A stretch of 64,000 bases of DNA, taken from contig NZ_FMCR01000002.1 of assembly GCF_900091575.1 (NCBI RefSeq), positions 41,522-105,521 of the forward strand, in the 5' to 3' direction. The notes below the pieces were generated by a model, which worked only from the letters and a program-made list of their open reading frames with translations, ran no database searches and was not told the DNA's origin. A program made the translations under genes and the position numbers. Source of the DNA: Micromonospora saelicesensis (GTDB taxonomy: Bacteria; Actinomycetota; Actinomycetes; Mycobacteriales; Micromonosporaceae). This document shows positions 35,032 through 46,936 of this stretch, piece after piece. Position 1 is the first letter of the stretch; every line of letters begins with the position of its first letter.

Positions 35032-35859
35032 ATGTTCACCATCGGAGACTTCGCCAGACTCGGCCGGGTGTCGGTGCGGATGCTGCGCCACTACGACAGC
35101 ATCGGCCTGCTGCCCCCCGCCAGCGTCGACCCGCACACCGGCTACCGCTTCTACCGGGCCGACCAGCTGCGCCGGCTCAACCGGGTGATCGCCCTCAAGG
35201 AGTTGGGCCTCACCCTCGAACAGGTGCGCGCGATCGTCGACGACGCCGTCGACGTGGCCGAGCTGCGTGGCATGCTGCGGCTGCGCCGGAGCCAGTTGGC
35301 GGAACAGCTGGCCGCCGACACGGCCCGGCTCACGGCTGTCGAGGCGAGGCTCCGAATGATCGAGTCGGAGGGTCGGATGACCACCCAGGACGTCGTCCTC
35401 AAGGAGATCGCGCCGGTCCGCGTCGCGGAGCTGACCGCCGTCGCGCCCAGCTACCAGGGCGAGGACATCGGCCCGGTGATCCAGCCGCTCTACCCGGAGT
35501 TGTTCCGCCGGCTGGCCGCCGCCGGGGTCACGCCGACGGGGCCGGGCATCGCCTGGTACGAGCCCGCGGACCCGGGCGGCGACGCTGTCGTCGTACACGC
35601 CGGTGTGCTCGTCGACGCCGAGCCGTCCGCGGCGCCCGACGTCACGGTCCGCGACCTGCCGGAGCTGCGCAACGCTGCGACGATCATCCATCACGGTGCG
35701 ATGGACGACGTCGAGCCGAGCATGCAGGCGCTCGCCCGGTGGATCGAGGAGAACGGCTACCGCACCGACGGCTTCGCCCGGGAGGTCTACCTCGACTACT
35801 GCCCGGACACCCCGGAGAAGGGCGTCACCGAACTTCAGGTCGCGGTGTACCGCGACTGA
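35032..35859 (+). CDS. MerR-family regulator with GyrI-like effector domain
   Basis: The 275-residue protein has a MerR winged helix (FTIGDFARLGRVSVRMLRHY, GLLPPASVDPHTGYRFYRA). A dimerisation helix (to about 120) and a GyrI/BmrR-like ligand-binding domain (VRVAELTAVAPSYQGEDI onward, GVTELQVAVYRD at the end) follow. It resembles multidrug-sensing BmrR/TipA-like regulators. It probably autoregulates through the adjacent dyad. The nearby asnB operon or the convergent transporter could be targets; neither is shown. Confidence 0.9.
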   Translation: MFTIGDFARLGRVSVRMLRHYDSIGLLPPASVDPHTGYRFYRADQLRRLNRVIALKELGLTLEQVRAIVDDAVDVAELRGMLRLRRSQLAEQLAADTARLTAVEARLRMIESEGRMTTQDVVLKEIAPVRVAELTAVAPSYQGEDIGPVIQPLYPELFRRLAAAGVTPTGPGIAWYEPADPGGDAVVVHAGVLVDAEPSAAPDVTVRDLPELRNAATIIHHGAMDDVEPSMQALARWIEENGYRTDGFAREVYLDYCPDTPEKGVTELQVAVYRD

Positions 35860-35863
35860 GCGC

Positions 35864-37075
<1,212 letters not shown>

Positions 37076-37178
37076 GTCTGTTCACGTTGGCACAGCGCCT
37101 GACCAGCCGGTTCGCAACCCCCGTCCTGGTGACGGGCCCCACCGTGCCCGCCCGCGACGAGCCTGGCGTCGCAACGCG

Positions 37179-37215
37179 CCGGGCCCGGCCCCCGAAGATC
37201 GGAGACCGGGCCCGG
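37179..37215 (-). terminator. Hairpin terminator of LVIVD-repeat gene
   Basis: CCGGGCCCGG occurs twice (37179-37188, 37206-37215), forming a 10-bp stem with a 17-nt loop, 15 nt past the stop codon of the leftward gene. Confidence 0.65.
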
Positions 37216-37230
37216 TGTGGTGCGCGTTGC

Positions 37231-38676
<1,446 letters not shown>

Positions 38677-38814
38677 CGGCGGGGCCCTTCGCAAGGGGGA
38701 GACGATGGTTGACACGTTACCGTCCGACGAAGAACGTCGATGTGAGCTGGATCACATGAAAGTGGGTTCTTCAATGGATAGCATCGCGGTGACCTCGACT
38801 CCAGGGAGTGGCCC

Positions 38815-39522
38815 ATGACCAACCGGCGCGCACGTACCCTGGCGGTCGTCACATTGGCTCTCGTTTTGCCGCTGATGGTGTTCATGGTGATCCGCCTCGA
38901 CGGCGACACCGGTACGAACGCGCCGCAGCCGGTCTCCGCGCCCGCCACCTCCGCCGCGTCGCCGACGGCCAGCCCCGTCCCCACCGATCTGACCGTCATC
39001 GCGCCCGGCCGACCGGGCGAGACGGCGGCCACCCGCCCGGCGCACGAGGTCCGCGACGCCGGTCCCGCCCCGCACAACTCGCTGGACGTCTGGTTCGTCC
39101 GGATGATGATCCCGCACCACGCGCAGGCCCTGGCGATGGCGGAGCTCGCCCCCGACCGGGCCGCCGACCCCGACGTCCGGGCCATCGCCGAGCGCATCCG
39201 GGCCAGCCAGGGGCCGGAGATGGGCATGATGCGCGGCTGGTTGCAGACCCGTGGCCTCCCGGCGGAGGCGCAGGGGCACGACCACGGCACCATGCGCGGC
39301 ATGCAGTCGCCAGAGGCGATGCGGCAGCTCGCCGCGGCCCGTGGCGCGGACTTCGACCGGCTCTTCGTCCGGATGATGACCGAGCACCACCAGGGTGCCA
39401 TCGAGATGGCCACCAACCTGCTCACTGTCGGCTCCGACCTGACGCTCAACGAGTTCGCCAACTCCGTCGCCACCGAGCAGACCGTCGAGATCGACCGCAT
39501 GCGCGAGGTCCTCGGCGGCTGA
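38815..39522 (+). CDS. DUF305 family exported protein
   Basis: This 235-residue protein has an N-terminal membrane anchor or signal (AVVTLALVLPLMVFMVI) and a Thr/Pro-rich linker. Two DUF305 repeats follow, with MMIPHHAQALAMAELA near 98 and MMTEHHQGAIEMATNLL near 183. The paired His and Met residues suggest copper or other metal binding. The two halves look like an internal duplication. GGGAG precedes the ATG. It is divergent from the LVIVD protein. Confidence 0.88.
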   Translation: MTNRRARTLAVVTLALVLPLMVFMVIRLDGDTGTNAPQPVSAPATSAASPTASPVPTDLTVIAPGRPGETAATRPAHEVRDAGPAPHNSLDVWFVRMMIPHHAQALAMAELAPDRAADPDVRAIAERIRASQGPEMGMMRGWLQTRGLPAEAQGHDHGTMRGMQSPEAMRQLAAARGADFDRLFVRMMTEHHQGAIEMATNLLTVGSDLTLNEFANSVATEQTVEIDRMREVLGG

Positions 39523-39562
39523 TTCCCGTGCGCGGGGCGCGAGGGCCGAGCATCCCGGCACG

Positions 39563-39568
39563 TACGCT
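39563..39568 (+). promoter_or_regulatory. Candidate -10 (TACGCT) for near-leaderless kinase mRNA
   Basis: TACGCT ends 8 nt before GTG 39577 but only 2 nt before GTG 39571. That favours the second GTG as the start. Confidence 0.45.
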
Positions 39569-39576
39569 GGGTGACC

Positions 39577-40791
39577 GTGAGACGCACAGTGTTCGGTCGC
39601 CCGCTGCGCGGCGTCGCCTTCGACGTGGCCGTCGCCCTGCTGGTGGTCTTCGTCTCCCTGGCCGCGGCGGTGAACCAGCCGGGCGGTTGGGCGGCCACGG
39701 CGGTCGGCGTGGGGATGGCGGTGGCGCTGCTGTTCCGCCGCACCCACCCGAGCGCGGTGACGGTGGCGGTCGCGGTGCTCGCCCTGATCCAGGTGATCGC
39801 CCGCTGGGGTCCGCTCATCTACGACGTGGCCGTCCTGATCGCGCTCTACAGCGTGGTGAAGTACGGCCGGCGGCTGCGCGACGGCGTACTGGCCGGCGCG
39901 GTCGCGGCCGTCGGCGTGCTGCTGGCCGCCGCGCAGACCCCGAACGTCATCCAGTGGTGGGTGACCGCGCTGTGGTACGCGCTGGTCACCGGCGCGGTGT
40001 GGTTGGTCGCGCTGAACGTGCGGACCCGCCGGCTCTACGTGCTCAGCCTGGAGGAGCGGGCCACCACCCTGGAACGCGAGCGGGAGGCCGAGTCCCGGGC
40101 GGCGGTCGCCGAGGAGCGCACCCGGATCGCTCGTGAGCTGCACGACGTGGTCGCCCACAGCATGGCCGTGATGATCGTCCAGGCGGACGGGGCCCGGTTC
40201 ATGCTCGACCGTGACCCCGCCCAGGCGCGAACCGCCGTGAAGGTGGTCGCGGACACCGGCCGGCAGGCGCTGGAGGAGATGCGCCGCCTGGTCGGCGTTC
40301 TGCGCGACGCCGGCCCGGCCGGCGGGGAGGGGGCCGACGGGCTGGCGGCGGCGGCCGACCCCGAGCACCGACGCCTCGCGCTGGCCGAGCTGCCCGACCT
40401 GCTGGCCCGGTTCGACGACGCCGGTCTGCACGTTCGCAGCACCGTCACCGGTGCGCCACCGGCCCTGCCGCCGGGCCTGGAGCTGACCGTCTACCGGGTG
40501 GTGCAGGAGGCGTTGACCAACGCGCTCAAGCACGCCGGCGTCGGCGCCGGCGTCGAGGTCGTCCTGTCGTACACCGCCGAGGCCGTCGTGGTCCGGGTGG
40601 TCGACGACGGTCGCGGCCGCCCGCTGGTCAGCCCGGCGCCGTCCGGCGGTCACGGCCTGCTCGGCATGCGGGAGCGGGTGACGGTGTACGACGGCAGCCT
40701 CACCGCGGGTCCCCGGCTGACCGGGGGCTGGCAGGTCGAGGTTCGGCTGCCGCTACCGTCAGAGCCGGCAACGGAGGTGATCGCGGCATGA
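39577..40791 (+). CDS. NarL-type sensor histidine kinase
   Basis: This 404-residue kinase has four or five N-terminal membrane helices (to about residue 150). A short coiled region and HisKA_3 follow, with RTRIARELHDVVAHSMAVMI (His189), then the HATPase_c domain (VVQEALTNALKHAGVG, GHGLLGMRERVTVYDG). The ligand is unknown. An in-frame GTG at 39571 is an alternative start. The next gene starts inside its stop codon (ATGA overlap). Confidence 0.9.
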   Translation: MRRTVFGRPLRGVAFDVAVALLVVFVSLAAAVNQPGGWAATAVGVGMAVALLFRRTHPSAVTVAVAVLALIQVIARWGPLIYDVAVLIALYSVVKYGRRLRDGVLAGAVAAVGVLLAAAQTPNVIQWWVTALWYALVTGAVWLVALNVRTRRLYVLSLEERATTLEREREAESRAAVAEERTRIARELHDVVAHSMAVMIVQADGARFMLDRDPAQARTAVKVVADTGRQALEEMRRLVGVLRDAGPAGGEGADGLAAAADPEHRRLALAELPDLLARFDDAGLHVRSTVTGAPPALPPGLELTVYRVVQEALTNALKHAGVGAGVEVVLSYTAEAVVVRVVDDGRGRPLVSPAPSGGHGLLGMRERVTVYDGSLTAGPRLTGGWQVEVRLPLPSEPATEVIAA

Positions 40792-41453
40792 CGGTCCGGG
40801 TAGTGATCGTGGACGACCAGGCGCTGGTCCGCGCGGGGTTCCGGATGGTGCTGGAATCCCAGCCCGACCTGGAGGTCGTCGGGGAGGCGATCGACGGCGC
40901 GGACGCTCTGCGGGTGCTCGCCCGCACCGAGGCCGACGTGGTCGTGATGGACATCCGGATGCCCACCATGGACGGGGTGGAGGCGACCCGTCGACTCTGC
41001 GCCGAGCGGCCCGCGGGTGGCCCTCGGGTGTTGGTGCTGACCACCTTCGACACCGAGGCGGACGCGTTCGCGGCCCTGCAGGCCGGTGCGAGTGGCTTCC
41101 TGCTCAAGAACGTCCCGCCGGAGGAGCTGCTGGCCGCGATCCGGGTGGTGGCCCAGGGCGACTCGGTGGTGGCTCCGTCGATCACCCGACGCCTGCTGGA
41201 CCGGTTCGCCGGGCAGCTCGGCGCCGCCCCGAGCGCCGACCCTCGACTCGCGCAGCTCACCGAACGGGAACGGGAGGTGCTGCTGCTGGTCGCCCAGGGG
41301 CTGTCCAACGCGGAGATCGCCGCCCGGGTGCATGTGGCCGAGGCGACGGTGAAGACCCACGTCGGGCGGATCCTGGCGAAACTCCAGCTGCGCGACCGGG
41401 TCCAGGCGGTGGTCCTGGCGTACGAGAGCGGGCTGGTCACGCCCGGCGGATGA
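40788..41453 (+). CDS. NarL/LuxR-family response regulator
   Basis: The 221-residue regulator has a receiver domain (VRVVIVDDQALVRAGFRMVL, Asp55 in VVVMDIRMPTMDG, Lys in FLLKNVPPEEL). A C-terminal LuxR HTH follows (LSNAEIAARVHVAEATVKTH). It is cognate to the upstream kinase. The 824-residue permease gene 147 bp downstream is a plausible target, as such systems often control ABC exporters. Confidence 0.92.
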   Translation: MTVRVVIVDDQALVRAGFRMVLESQPDLEVVGEAIDGADALRVLARTEADVVVMDIRMPTMDGVEATRRLCAERPAGGPRVLVLTTFDTEADAFAALQAGASGFLLKNVPPEELLAAIRVVAQGDSVVAPSITRRLLDRFAGQLGAAPSADPRLAQLTEREREVLLLVAQGLSNAEIAARVHVAEATVKTHVGRILAKLQLRDRVQAVVLAYESGLVTPGG

Positions 41454-41600
41454 CACCGCGTACGACCTGGGTCGTAGCGGCCGACGGGTGCACCGCGACC
41501 CGGGGTGCACGCAGGTCGAGCGCGCAGGTGGAGATCGACAGACCGGTTCCGGCCATAGCGTCGGAGGGGTCTGATCCGCCACCTGCACCGGGAGCCCCGC

Positions 41601-44075
41601 ATGATCCGCCTGACCCTGCGTTCGCTGCGCGCCGAGGCGCTGCGCATGCTGCTCTCGGCGCTCGCCGTCGTGCTCGGCGTCGCGTTCGTCGCCGGCACGA
41701 TGATCTTCGTCGACGGGATGCGGGCCGGGGCGTACGAGCGGGCCGGCACCTTCGACCGCCACACCGACCTGGGGGTCTACTCGGCCGGCCGAGAGGTGTT
41801 GCCCCCGGCACTGGTCGACCGGGTGCGGGCGGTCGACGGGGTGGCCGCCGCCGCCGGTGAGCTGACCAACACCGCCGGGATCGTCGGAGCCGACGGTCGG
41901 CCGGTGCTCGGCTTCACCATGCTCGTCGCCATCCCCACCGAGGACGCGCTGCGCTCGTACGACGTGGTGGCCGGCCGGTTGCCCGACCGGGCCGGGGAGG
42001 TGGTGCTCGACGCGCCGACCGCGGCCGAGCAGGGCTTCGGGCTCGGCGCGGCGGTCCGGATCGGCGCCACCGGCGGAGCGGCCCGCCCGTACACCCTGGT
42101 GGGCACCGTCGATGTGGCGGGCACCGCCCGCGACGTCGGCGGTCCGTTAGTCGGCCTGGTCGGGCCGGACGCCCTGGCCCTCACCGGCGAGCGCGGCTAC
42201 GGCCGGATCATGGTGGCGGCCCGACCGGGCGCCGACGTCGCGGCGCTGACCGAGAAGGTACGCGCGGTGTCCGGCGCCGAAGCCACAGTGAAGAGTCGCC
42301 AGCAGATTCTCGACGAGGCCGTGGAGGACGCGGTCCGCAACGTGGAACAGTTCCGCATGCTGCTGTTGATCTTCGTAGGGGTCGCGATCGTGGTGGCCGG
42401 CTTCGTGATCGCCAACACCTTCGCGATCGTGCTGGCCCAGCGCACCCGACGGACCGCGCTGCTGCGCCTGATCGGCGCCACCCGGGGACAGGTCTTCCGG
42501 TCCACAGTGCTGGAGTCGGCGGTGCTGGGGCTGGTCGCCTCCGCGCTCGGGGTGCTGCTCGGAGTGGCCCTCGCCGCCGGGTTGCGGCTGCTGCTGTCCC
42601 AACTGGACGTGCCGGTGACCGGTGTGCTGACCGTGACCGGTTCGACAGTGCTCACCGGCCTGCTGCTGGGCACCGGGCTCACCGTGTGCGCCGCCCTGCT
42701 GCCGGCCTGGCGCGGGACGCGGATCGCCCCGGTGGCCGCGCTCACCGACGCCGCGGTGCAGCCCAGCCGGGGTGCTGGTCGGGTTCGGCTGAGCATCGGC
42801 GCGCTGGTCCTCGTCGTCGGTGTGGCCGCGCTGGCCGGCGCCGCCAGCGCCGGTCAGCTGCTACTGGTGGCGGTCGGTGGGGTGCTCACCTTCTTCGGGA
42901 TCGTGCTGTTCGGGCCGGTGCTCGTCCCCGCGCTGGCCCGGGTGTTCGGTTGGCCGGTCCGACGAGTGCTCGGCACCATCGGTGAGCTGGCGGTCAGCAA
43001 CACGGTGCGCAATCCGCGGCGGGTCGCCGCGACGGCCACCGCGCTGGTGATCGGTATCGGACTGGTCTCGGCGTTCATGGTCGGCGCGCGCAGCACCAAG
43101 GACGGCATCGAACGCAGCGTGGACGCCCAGATCGGGACGGACTTCGTGGTCAGCGGAATCGGTCAGGACCTGCCGGCCGCGCTCGTCGGTGAGCTCGCCT
43201 CCCGTCCCGAACTGGGTGTGGTGCACGAGCAGCGCAGCACTGTCGTCGACGACGTCGAGATCCGCGCGGCCCACCCGGCGCTGGTCGGCCGGACGCTGAG
43301 CGGGGTGCTGACCGGCGACGCCGAGCGGGTCGGGCCGGGGCAGGTGCTGGTGCACCGCGAGTTGGCGCGGGCCCGCGGCTGGCAGGTCGGCTCACCGGTG
43401 ACGGTCGGGGGGAGGTCGTTCCGGGTGGCCGCCGTGGTGACCGACGACAGCCCCGGCGGTGAGGTGCCCGCAGGTCACGTCATCGACCTGTCCGACCAGG
43501 ACTTCGCCGCGCTCTTCCCCGCCCAGCGCGGCTATCTGGCCGAGATCGACCCCGCCGCCGGGGTGAGCCCCGAGCGGGCCCGCGACGCGATCACCGTGGT
43601 GCTGGGCCGCTACCCGACGGTGAACCTGATGGATCAGGGCGCGTACAAGAAGATGCTCACTGGCACTGTGGACATGCTGCTCGCGTTCGTGACCGCGCTG
43701 CTCGGTCTGGCCGTGGTGATCGCCCTGGTCGGCGTGGCGAACACCCTGAGCCTGTCGGTGGTCGAACGGACCAGGGAGAACGCCGTGCTGCGGGCGGTCG
43801 GGCTCACCCGAGGGCGGATGCGGGCGGTGCTCGCCGTCGAGGCGGTGCTGATGGCGCTGGTCGGCGCGGTGCTCGGGGTCGGGCTCGGCACCGGAGTCAG
43901 CGCGTCCGCGATGGCCCTGCTGGACCGCCTCGGCGGCGACTTCCACGTGGTGCTGCCGCTCGGCCAGCTCGGGCTGATCCTCGGTGTCGCGGTGCTCGCC
44001 GCCCTGCTCGCCTCGGTGCTGCCGGCCCGCCGGGCGCTGTCCCGGCCGGTCGTCGAGGCGCTCGCCGACCAGTGA
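41601..44075 (+). CDS. FtsX/MacB-type ABC transporter permease
   Basis: This 824-residue permease is a duplicated MacB-type layout. It has an N-terminal helix with a periplasmic domain, then a three-helix FtsX core near 250-390 (MLLLIFVGVAIVVAGFVIAN). A second periplasmic domain is at about 460-680, and a second FtsX core near 690-815 (VTALLGLAVVIALVGVANTL). Such permeases export lipids, peptides or antibiotics using an ATPase. No ATP-binding protein gene is adjacent in this window, so the partner lies elsewhere or has been lost. Upstream is a two-component system. Confidence 0.9.
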   Translation: MIRLTLRSLRAEALRMLLSALAVVLGVAFVAGTMIFVDGMRAGAYERAGTFDRHTDLGVYSAGREVLPPALVDRVRAVDGVAAAAGELTNTAGIVGADGRPVLGFTMLVAIPTEDALRSYDVVAGRLPDRAGEVVLDAPTAAEQGFGLGAAVRIGATGGAARPYTLVGTVDVAGTARDVGGPLVGLVGPDALALTGERGYGRIMVAARPGADVAALTEKVRAVSGAEATVKSRQQILDEAVEDAVRNVEQFRMLLLIFVGVAIVVAGFVIANTFAIVLAQRTRRTALLRLIGATRGQVFRSTVLESAVLGLVASALGVLLGVALAAGLRLLLSQLDVPVTGVLTVTGSTVLTGLLLGTGLTVCAALLPAWRGTRIAPVAALTDAAVQPSRGAGRVRLSIGALVLVVGVAALAGAASAGQLLLVAVGGVLTFFGIVLFGPVLVPALARVFGWPVRRVLGTIGELAVSNTVRNPRRVAATATALVIGIGLVSAFMVGARSTKDGIERSVDAQIGTDFVVSGIGQDLPAALVGELASRPELGVVHEQRSTVVDDVEIRAAHPALVGRTLSGVLTGDAERVGPGQVLVHRELARARGWQVGSPVTVGGRSFRVAAVVTDDSPGGEVPAGHVIDLSDQDFAALFPAQRGYLAEIDPAAGVSPERARDAITVVLGRYPTVNLMDQGAYKKMLTGTVDMLLAFVTALLGLAVVIALVGVANTLSLSVVERTRENAVLRAVGLTRGRMRAVLAVEAVLMALVGAVLGVGLGTGVSASAMALLDRLGGDFHVVLPLGQLGLILGVAVLAALLASVLPARRALSRPVVEALADQ

Positions 44076-44127
44076 GCCGGTCGCGGTCCGGACCGGCCGG
44101 GTCCGACCCCGGCGACCGGACGGACAT

Positions 44128-44175
44128 CCGCTGGCCGGTCCCGCCATCTTCCCCGGCGGCGGGACCGGCCAGCGG
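44128..44175. terminator. Very stable bidirectional terminator
   Basis: A perfect 18-bp stem (44128-44145 with 44158-44175) has a 12-nt loop between the convergent permease and UDP-sugar dehydrogenase genes. Confidence 0.85.
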
Positions 44176-44183
44176 TGCCGGGT

Positions 44184-45446
44184 CTACAGTCGCTCGACCA
44201 TCGGGCCGGCGCACCGGTTGCGGGTGTCGAAGATGTAGCGGGCGTGCCTGACCACGAGGTCGTAGTCGAAGGTGTCATGGTCGGTGACCACCACCACCGC
44301 GTCGGCCGCGCGCACCTCACGCTCGCTGAGCCCGACCACGGTGATCCCGGCGGGGATCTGGTGCGCCTCGGCGTACGGCTCGACGGCGTGCACCTCGGCG
44401 CCGAGGGCCTGCAACCGACGGGCCACGTCCACGGCGGGGGAGTCGCGCATGTCGCCGGTGTTCTTCTTGTACGCCAGACCGAGCAGCAGCAGTCGGGCGC
44501 CGCTGACGGCCCGGCCGTCCCGGTTCAGCCCACCCATGATCCGCTGCGCCACGTGTTCGGGCATCTCGTGGTTGACGTCATTGGCCAGCTCGATGAACCG
44601 GAACTGCCGACCGAGGCGGCGCTTGACCTGCCAGGACAGGTAGCACGGGTCGATCGGCAGGCAGTGCCCGCCGACGCCGGGGCCGGGTCGGAACGGCATG
44701 AAGCCGAACGGTTTGGTCGAGGCGGCGTCGATCGCCTCCCAGACGTCGATGTCGAGGTGGTGCGAGAGCATGGTCAGCTCGTTGATCAGCGCGATGTTGA
44801 CCTGGCGGAACGTGTTCTCGATCAGCTTGGTCAGCTCGGCGACGCGGGTGGAGTCCACCGGTACGGTGCGTTCCACGAGACGCTGGTAGAACTCGTCCAC
44901 CCGGGCCAGCGCCGCCGCGTCCACACCGGAGACCACCTTCGGGGTGTTCTCCAGTCGCCAGGTCGGGTTGCCCGGGTCGATCCGCTCGGGGCTGTAGCCG
45001 AGGTGGAAGTCACCGGGGCTGGTCAGGCCGCTGGCCGACTCCAACAACGGGCGCAGCAGCTCCTCGGTGGTGCCCGGGTAGGTCGTCGACTCCAGGATCA
45101 CCGTGCAGCCCGGGCGGACGTACGGGCCGATACCGATGCCGGCCTGCTCGACGAAGCTCAGGTCCGGGGTCCCGTCGCGCAGCGGGGTCGGCACCGTGAT
45201 GACGCAGATGTCGAACCCGTCAGCGTCGGTGTACTCCGTGCTGGGGTGGTAGCGGCCGCTGCCCAACGCGCGGCCCAGCCGGTCGGCCGGGATGTCCTCG
45301 ACGAACGACTCGCCGGAGGCGAGACGCTTCACCCGGTCGGCGTCGACGTCGAGACCGACCACGTCGAGCCCCGCCTCGACGGCCCGCATGGCCAGCGGCA
45401 GTCCGACGTACCCCTGACCGATCACGACCAGCTTTTCAGCGCTCAC
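44184..45446 (-). CDS. UDP-N-acetyl-hexosamine dehydrogenase (WbpA/WecC-like)
   Basis: The 420-residue NAD-dependent nucleotide-sugar dehydrogenase oxidises C6 of a UDP-sugar to a uronate. The Rossmann motif is LVVIGQGYVGLPLAMRA. The active-site Cys262 lies in PGVGGHCLPIDPCYLSW, the form found in UDP-GlcNAc/ManNAc dehydrogenases rather than UDP-glucose dehydrogenases. It should supply acidic sugars for a cell-surface polysaccharide, plausibly the locus at 57-63 kb. The GTG start has GGGAG upstream. It lies downstream of the kinase gene on the same strand (125-bp gap). Confidence 0.9.
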   Translation of the reverse strand: MSAEKLVVIGQGYVGLPLAMRAVEAGLDVVGLDVDADRVKRLASGESFVEDIPADRLGRALGSGRYHPSTEYTDADGFDICVITVPTPLRDGTPDLSFVEQAGIGIGPYVRPGCTVILESTTYPGTTEELLRPLLESASGLTSPGDFHLGYSPERIDPGNPTWRLENTPKVVSGVDAAALARVDEFYQRLVERTVPVDSTRVAELTKLIENTFRQVNIALINELTMLSHHLDIDVWEAIDAASTKPFGFMPFRPGPGVGGHCLPIDPCYLSWQVKRRLGRQFRFIELANDVNHEMPEHVAQRIMGGLNRDGRAVSGARLLLLGLAYKKNTGDMRDSPAVDVARRLQALGAEVHAVEPYAEAHQIPAGITVVGLSEREVRAADAVVVVTDHDTFDYDLVVRHARYIFDTRNRCAGPMVERL

Positions 45447-45571
45447 CCAGGCTCCCGCAGCAGATGGTGTAAATAGCCTGCTCAGAGCCTAGAGGCGTCT
45501 TCGGCGTCGTAAGTCCGTTTTGGGGATATCGGTGCTGGTGGGACTGACGGGGGTCGGCGACAGCGGTCCGC

Positions 45572-46936
45572 TCAACCGCCCGCCGGCACCTCCGGATCGA
45601 CCGGCGCACTGGAGGTGGCCGGCGGATCAGACGGCGGCGCGGTCGTCGGCGGCGCGCCCGTCGTGGGCGCCGCGCTGGTCGGCGGCGCCGTGGTGACGCC
45701 CACCGTTGGCGTCGGCGGGCCGACCGTCTGGCTGGGCTCCAGGCTCGGCGTGGCGGAGACCGAGGCCGACGGGGAGTTGCCGGGGACGTGCGGCCGGTCC
45801 GGCCGGCCCGGCTCGACACTGGTGATCTGCTCGTTCGCCGCGGGCAGGTCGACGGGGCCGCTCGGCGCCACCGTCGGCGAGGTGGCCGGCAGATTGACCG
45901 CCGGGTCCTCGCCGACGTTACGCGTCGCGGCCAGCGCCGCGCCGAGCCCGACCAGCGCGACCAGCATGGCCGCCGCCGCGCCGACGAGCGGACCCCGCCG
46001 TCGCTGGCGCCCGTCCGCCACCGCCGCGCCGGCCGGCACGTCCGTGCGGGTGCCCGGCCCAGCGTCGCGCAGCGCGACCGGCCCGGCCATCGCCGTCGGC
46101 GGCTCGCCGCCGGTGACCGCCGTCCGAGCGGCCTCGGCCATCGCCGCTCCGCTGGTGAATCGCTCCAGCGGATCCTTGGCCAGGGCCCGCGACACCAGGG
46201 CGCGGACCGCCTCCGGTATGTCGTGCGGCAGCTCCGGCGGCTCGTCGTCCAGGTGCCGCACGGCGACCTGGAGCGGATTGTCACCGGTGAACGGCGGACT
46301 GCCGGTCAGGCAGCAGTAGGTGACCGCGCCCAGGGCGTAGATGTCGGTGGCACCGCTGACCGGCCGACCGGCGGCCTGCTCGGGAGCCATGTAGAGGGCG
46401 GTGCCCGGCACCGCGTTGGTGCTGGTGATGCTGGTGATGTCGGTGGAGCGGGCCACGCCGAAGTCCACCAGGACGACAGTGCCGTCCTCCTGCACCAGCA
46501 GGTTGCTGGGTTTGACGTCGCGGTGCACGATGCCGCCGCGATGCGCCGCGTTGAGCGCTGCGGCCGCCTGGGCCACGATCGACATCGTCTCGGCCACGTC
46601 GAGCCGTCCGGCCGCCTCGATCCGCTTGGACAACGGCTCGCCGGCGACGAACTCCATGACGAGGTAGTCCGCACGCCCGCCGTCGGGGAGATCGTCCGCA
46701 CCGCAGTCGAAGACCTGCACGATGCCGGGGTGCCGCAGCGCCGCCATGATCCGGGCCTCGGCGCGGAACCGGGCGATGAAATCGGGATCGGAGACCAACG
46801 CCGGCAGGAGAACCTTGACCGCGACCTGCCGGCCGAGGATCAGGTCGGAGGCACGCCAAACGTCGCCCATGCCGCCCGTGGCGACACGTTCGTCCAAGCG
46901 GTAGCGACCGCTGAGCACGACCTCCGATGACAACAC
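45572..46936 (-). CDS. PknB-type Ser/Thr protein kinase with membrane anchor
   Basis: This 454-residue kinase has VATGGMGDVWRASDL, VAVKVLLPALVSD, the catalytic loop HRDVKPSNLLVQ (Asp140), VVLVDFGVARSTD and APEQAAGRPVSG. The single membrane helix (AAAMLVALVGLGAALAA, near 328) is followed by a Pro/Thr-rich extracellular tail with repeats of TAPPTS type and no PASTA domain. It is a regulatory kinase of unknown substrate. Its GTG start lies 6 nt after a TACGGT -10, so the mRNA is probably leaderless. Confidence 0.92.
   Translation of the reverse strand: MLSSEVVLSGRYRLDERVATGGMGDVWRASDLILGRQVAVKVLLPALVSDPDFIARFRAEARIMAALRHPGIVQVFDCGADDLPDGGRADYLVMEFVAGEPLSKRIEAAGRLDVAETMSIVAQAAAALNAAHRGGIVHRDVKPSNLLVQEDGTVVLVDFGVARSTDITSITSTNAVPGTALYMAPEQAAGRPVSGATDIYALGAVTYCCLTGSPPFTGDNPLQVAVRHLDDEPPELPHDIPEAVRALVSRALAKDPLERFTSGAAMAEAARTAVTGGEPPTAMAGPVALRDAGPGTRTDVPAGAAVADGRQRRRGPLVGAAAAMLVALVGLGAALAATRNVGEDPAVNLPATSPTVAPSGPVDLPAANEQITSVEPGRPDRPHVPGNSPSASVSATPSLEPSQTVGPPTPTVGVTTAPPTSAAPTTGAPPTTAPPSDPPATSSAPVDPEVPAGG

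Noticed and set aside
33057..35042. 661-codon minus-strand frame opposite asnB
   Set aside because: It is the antisense of a well-supported AsnB with catalytic Cys and PP-loop.
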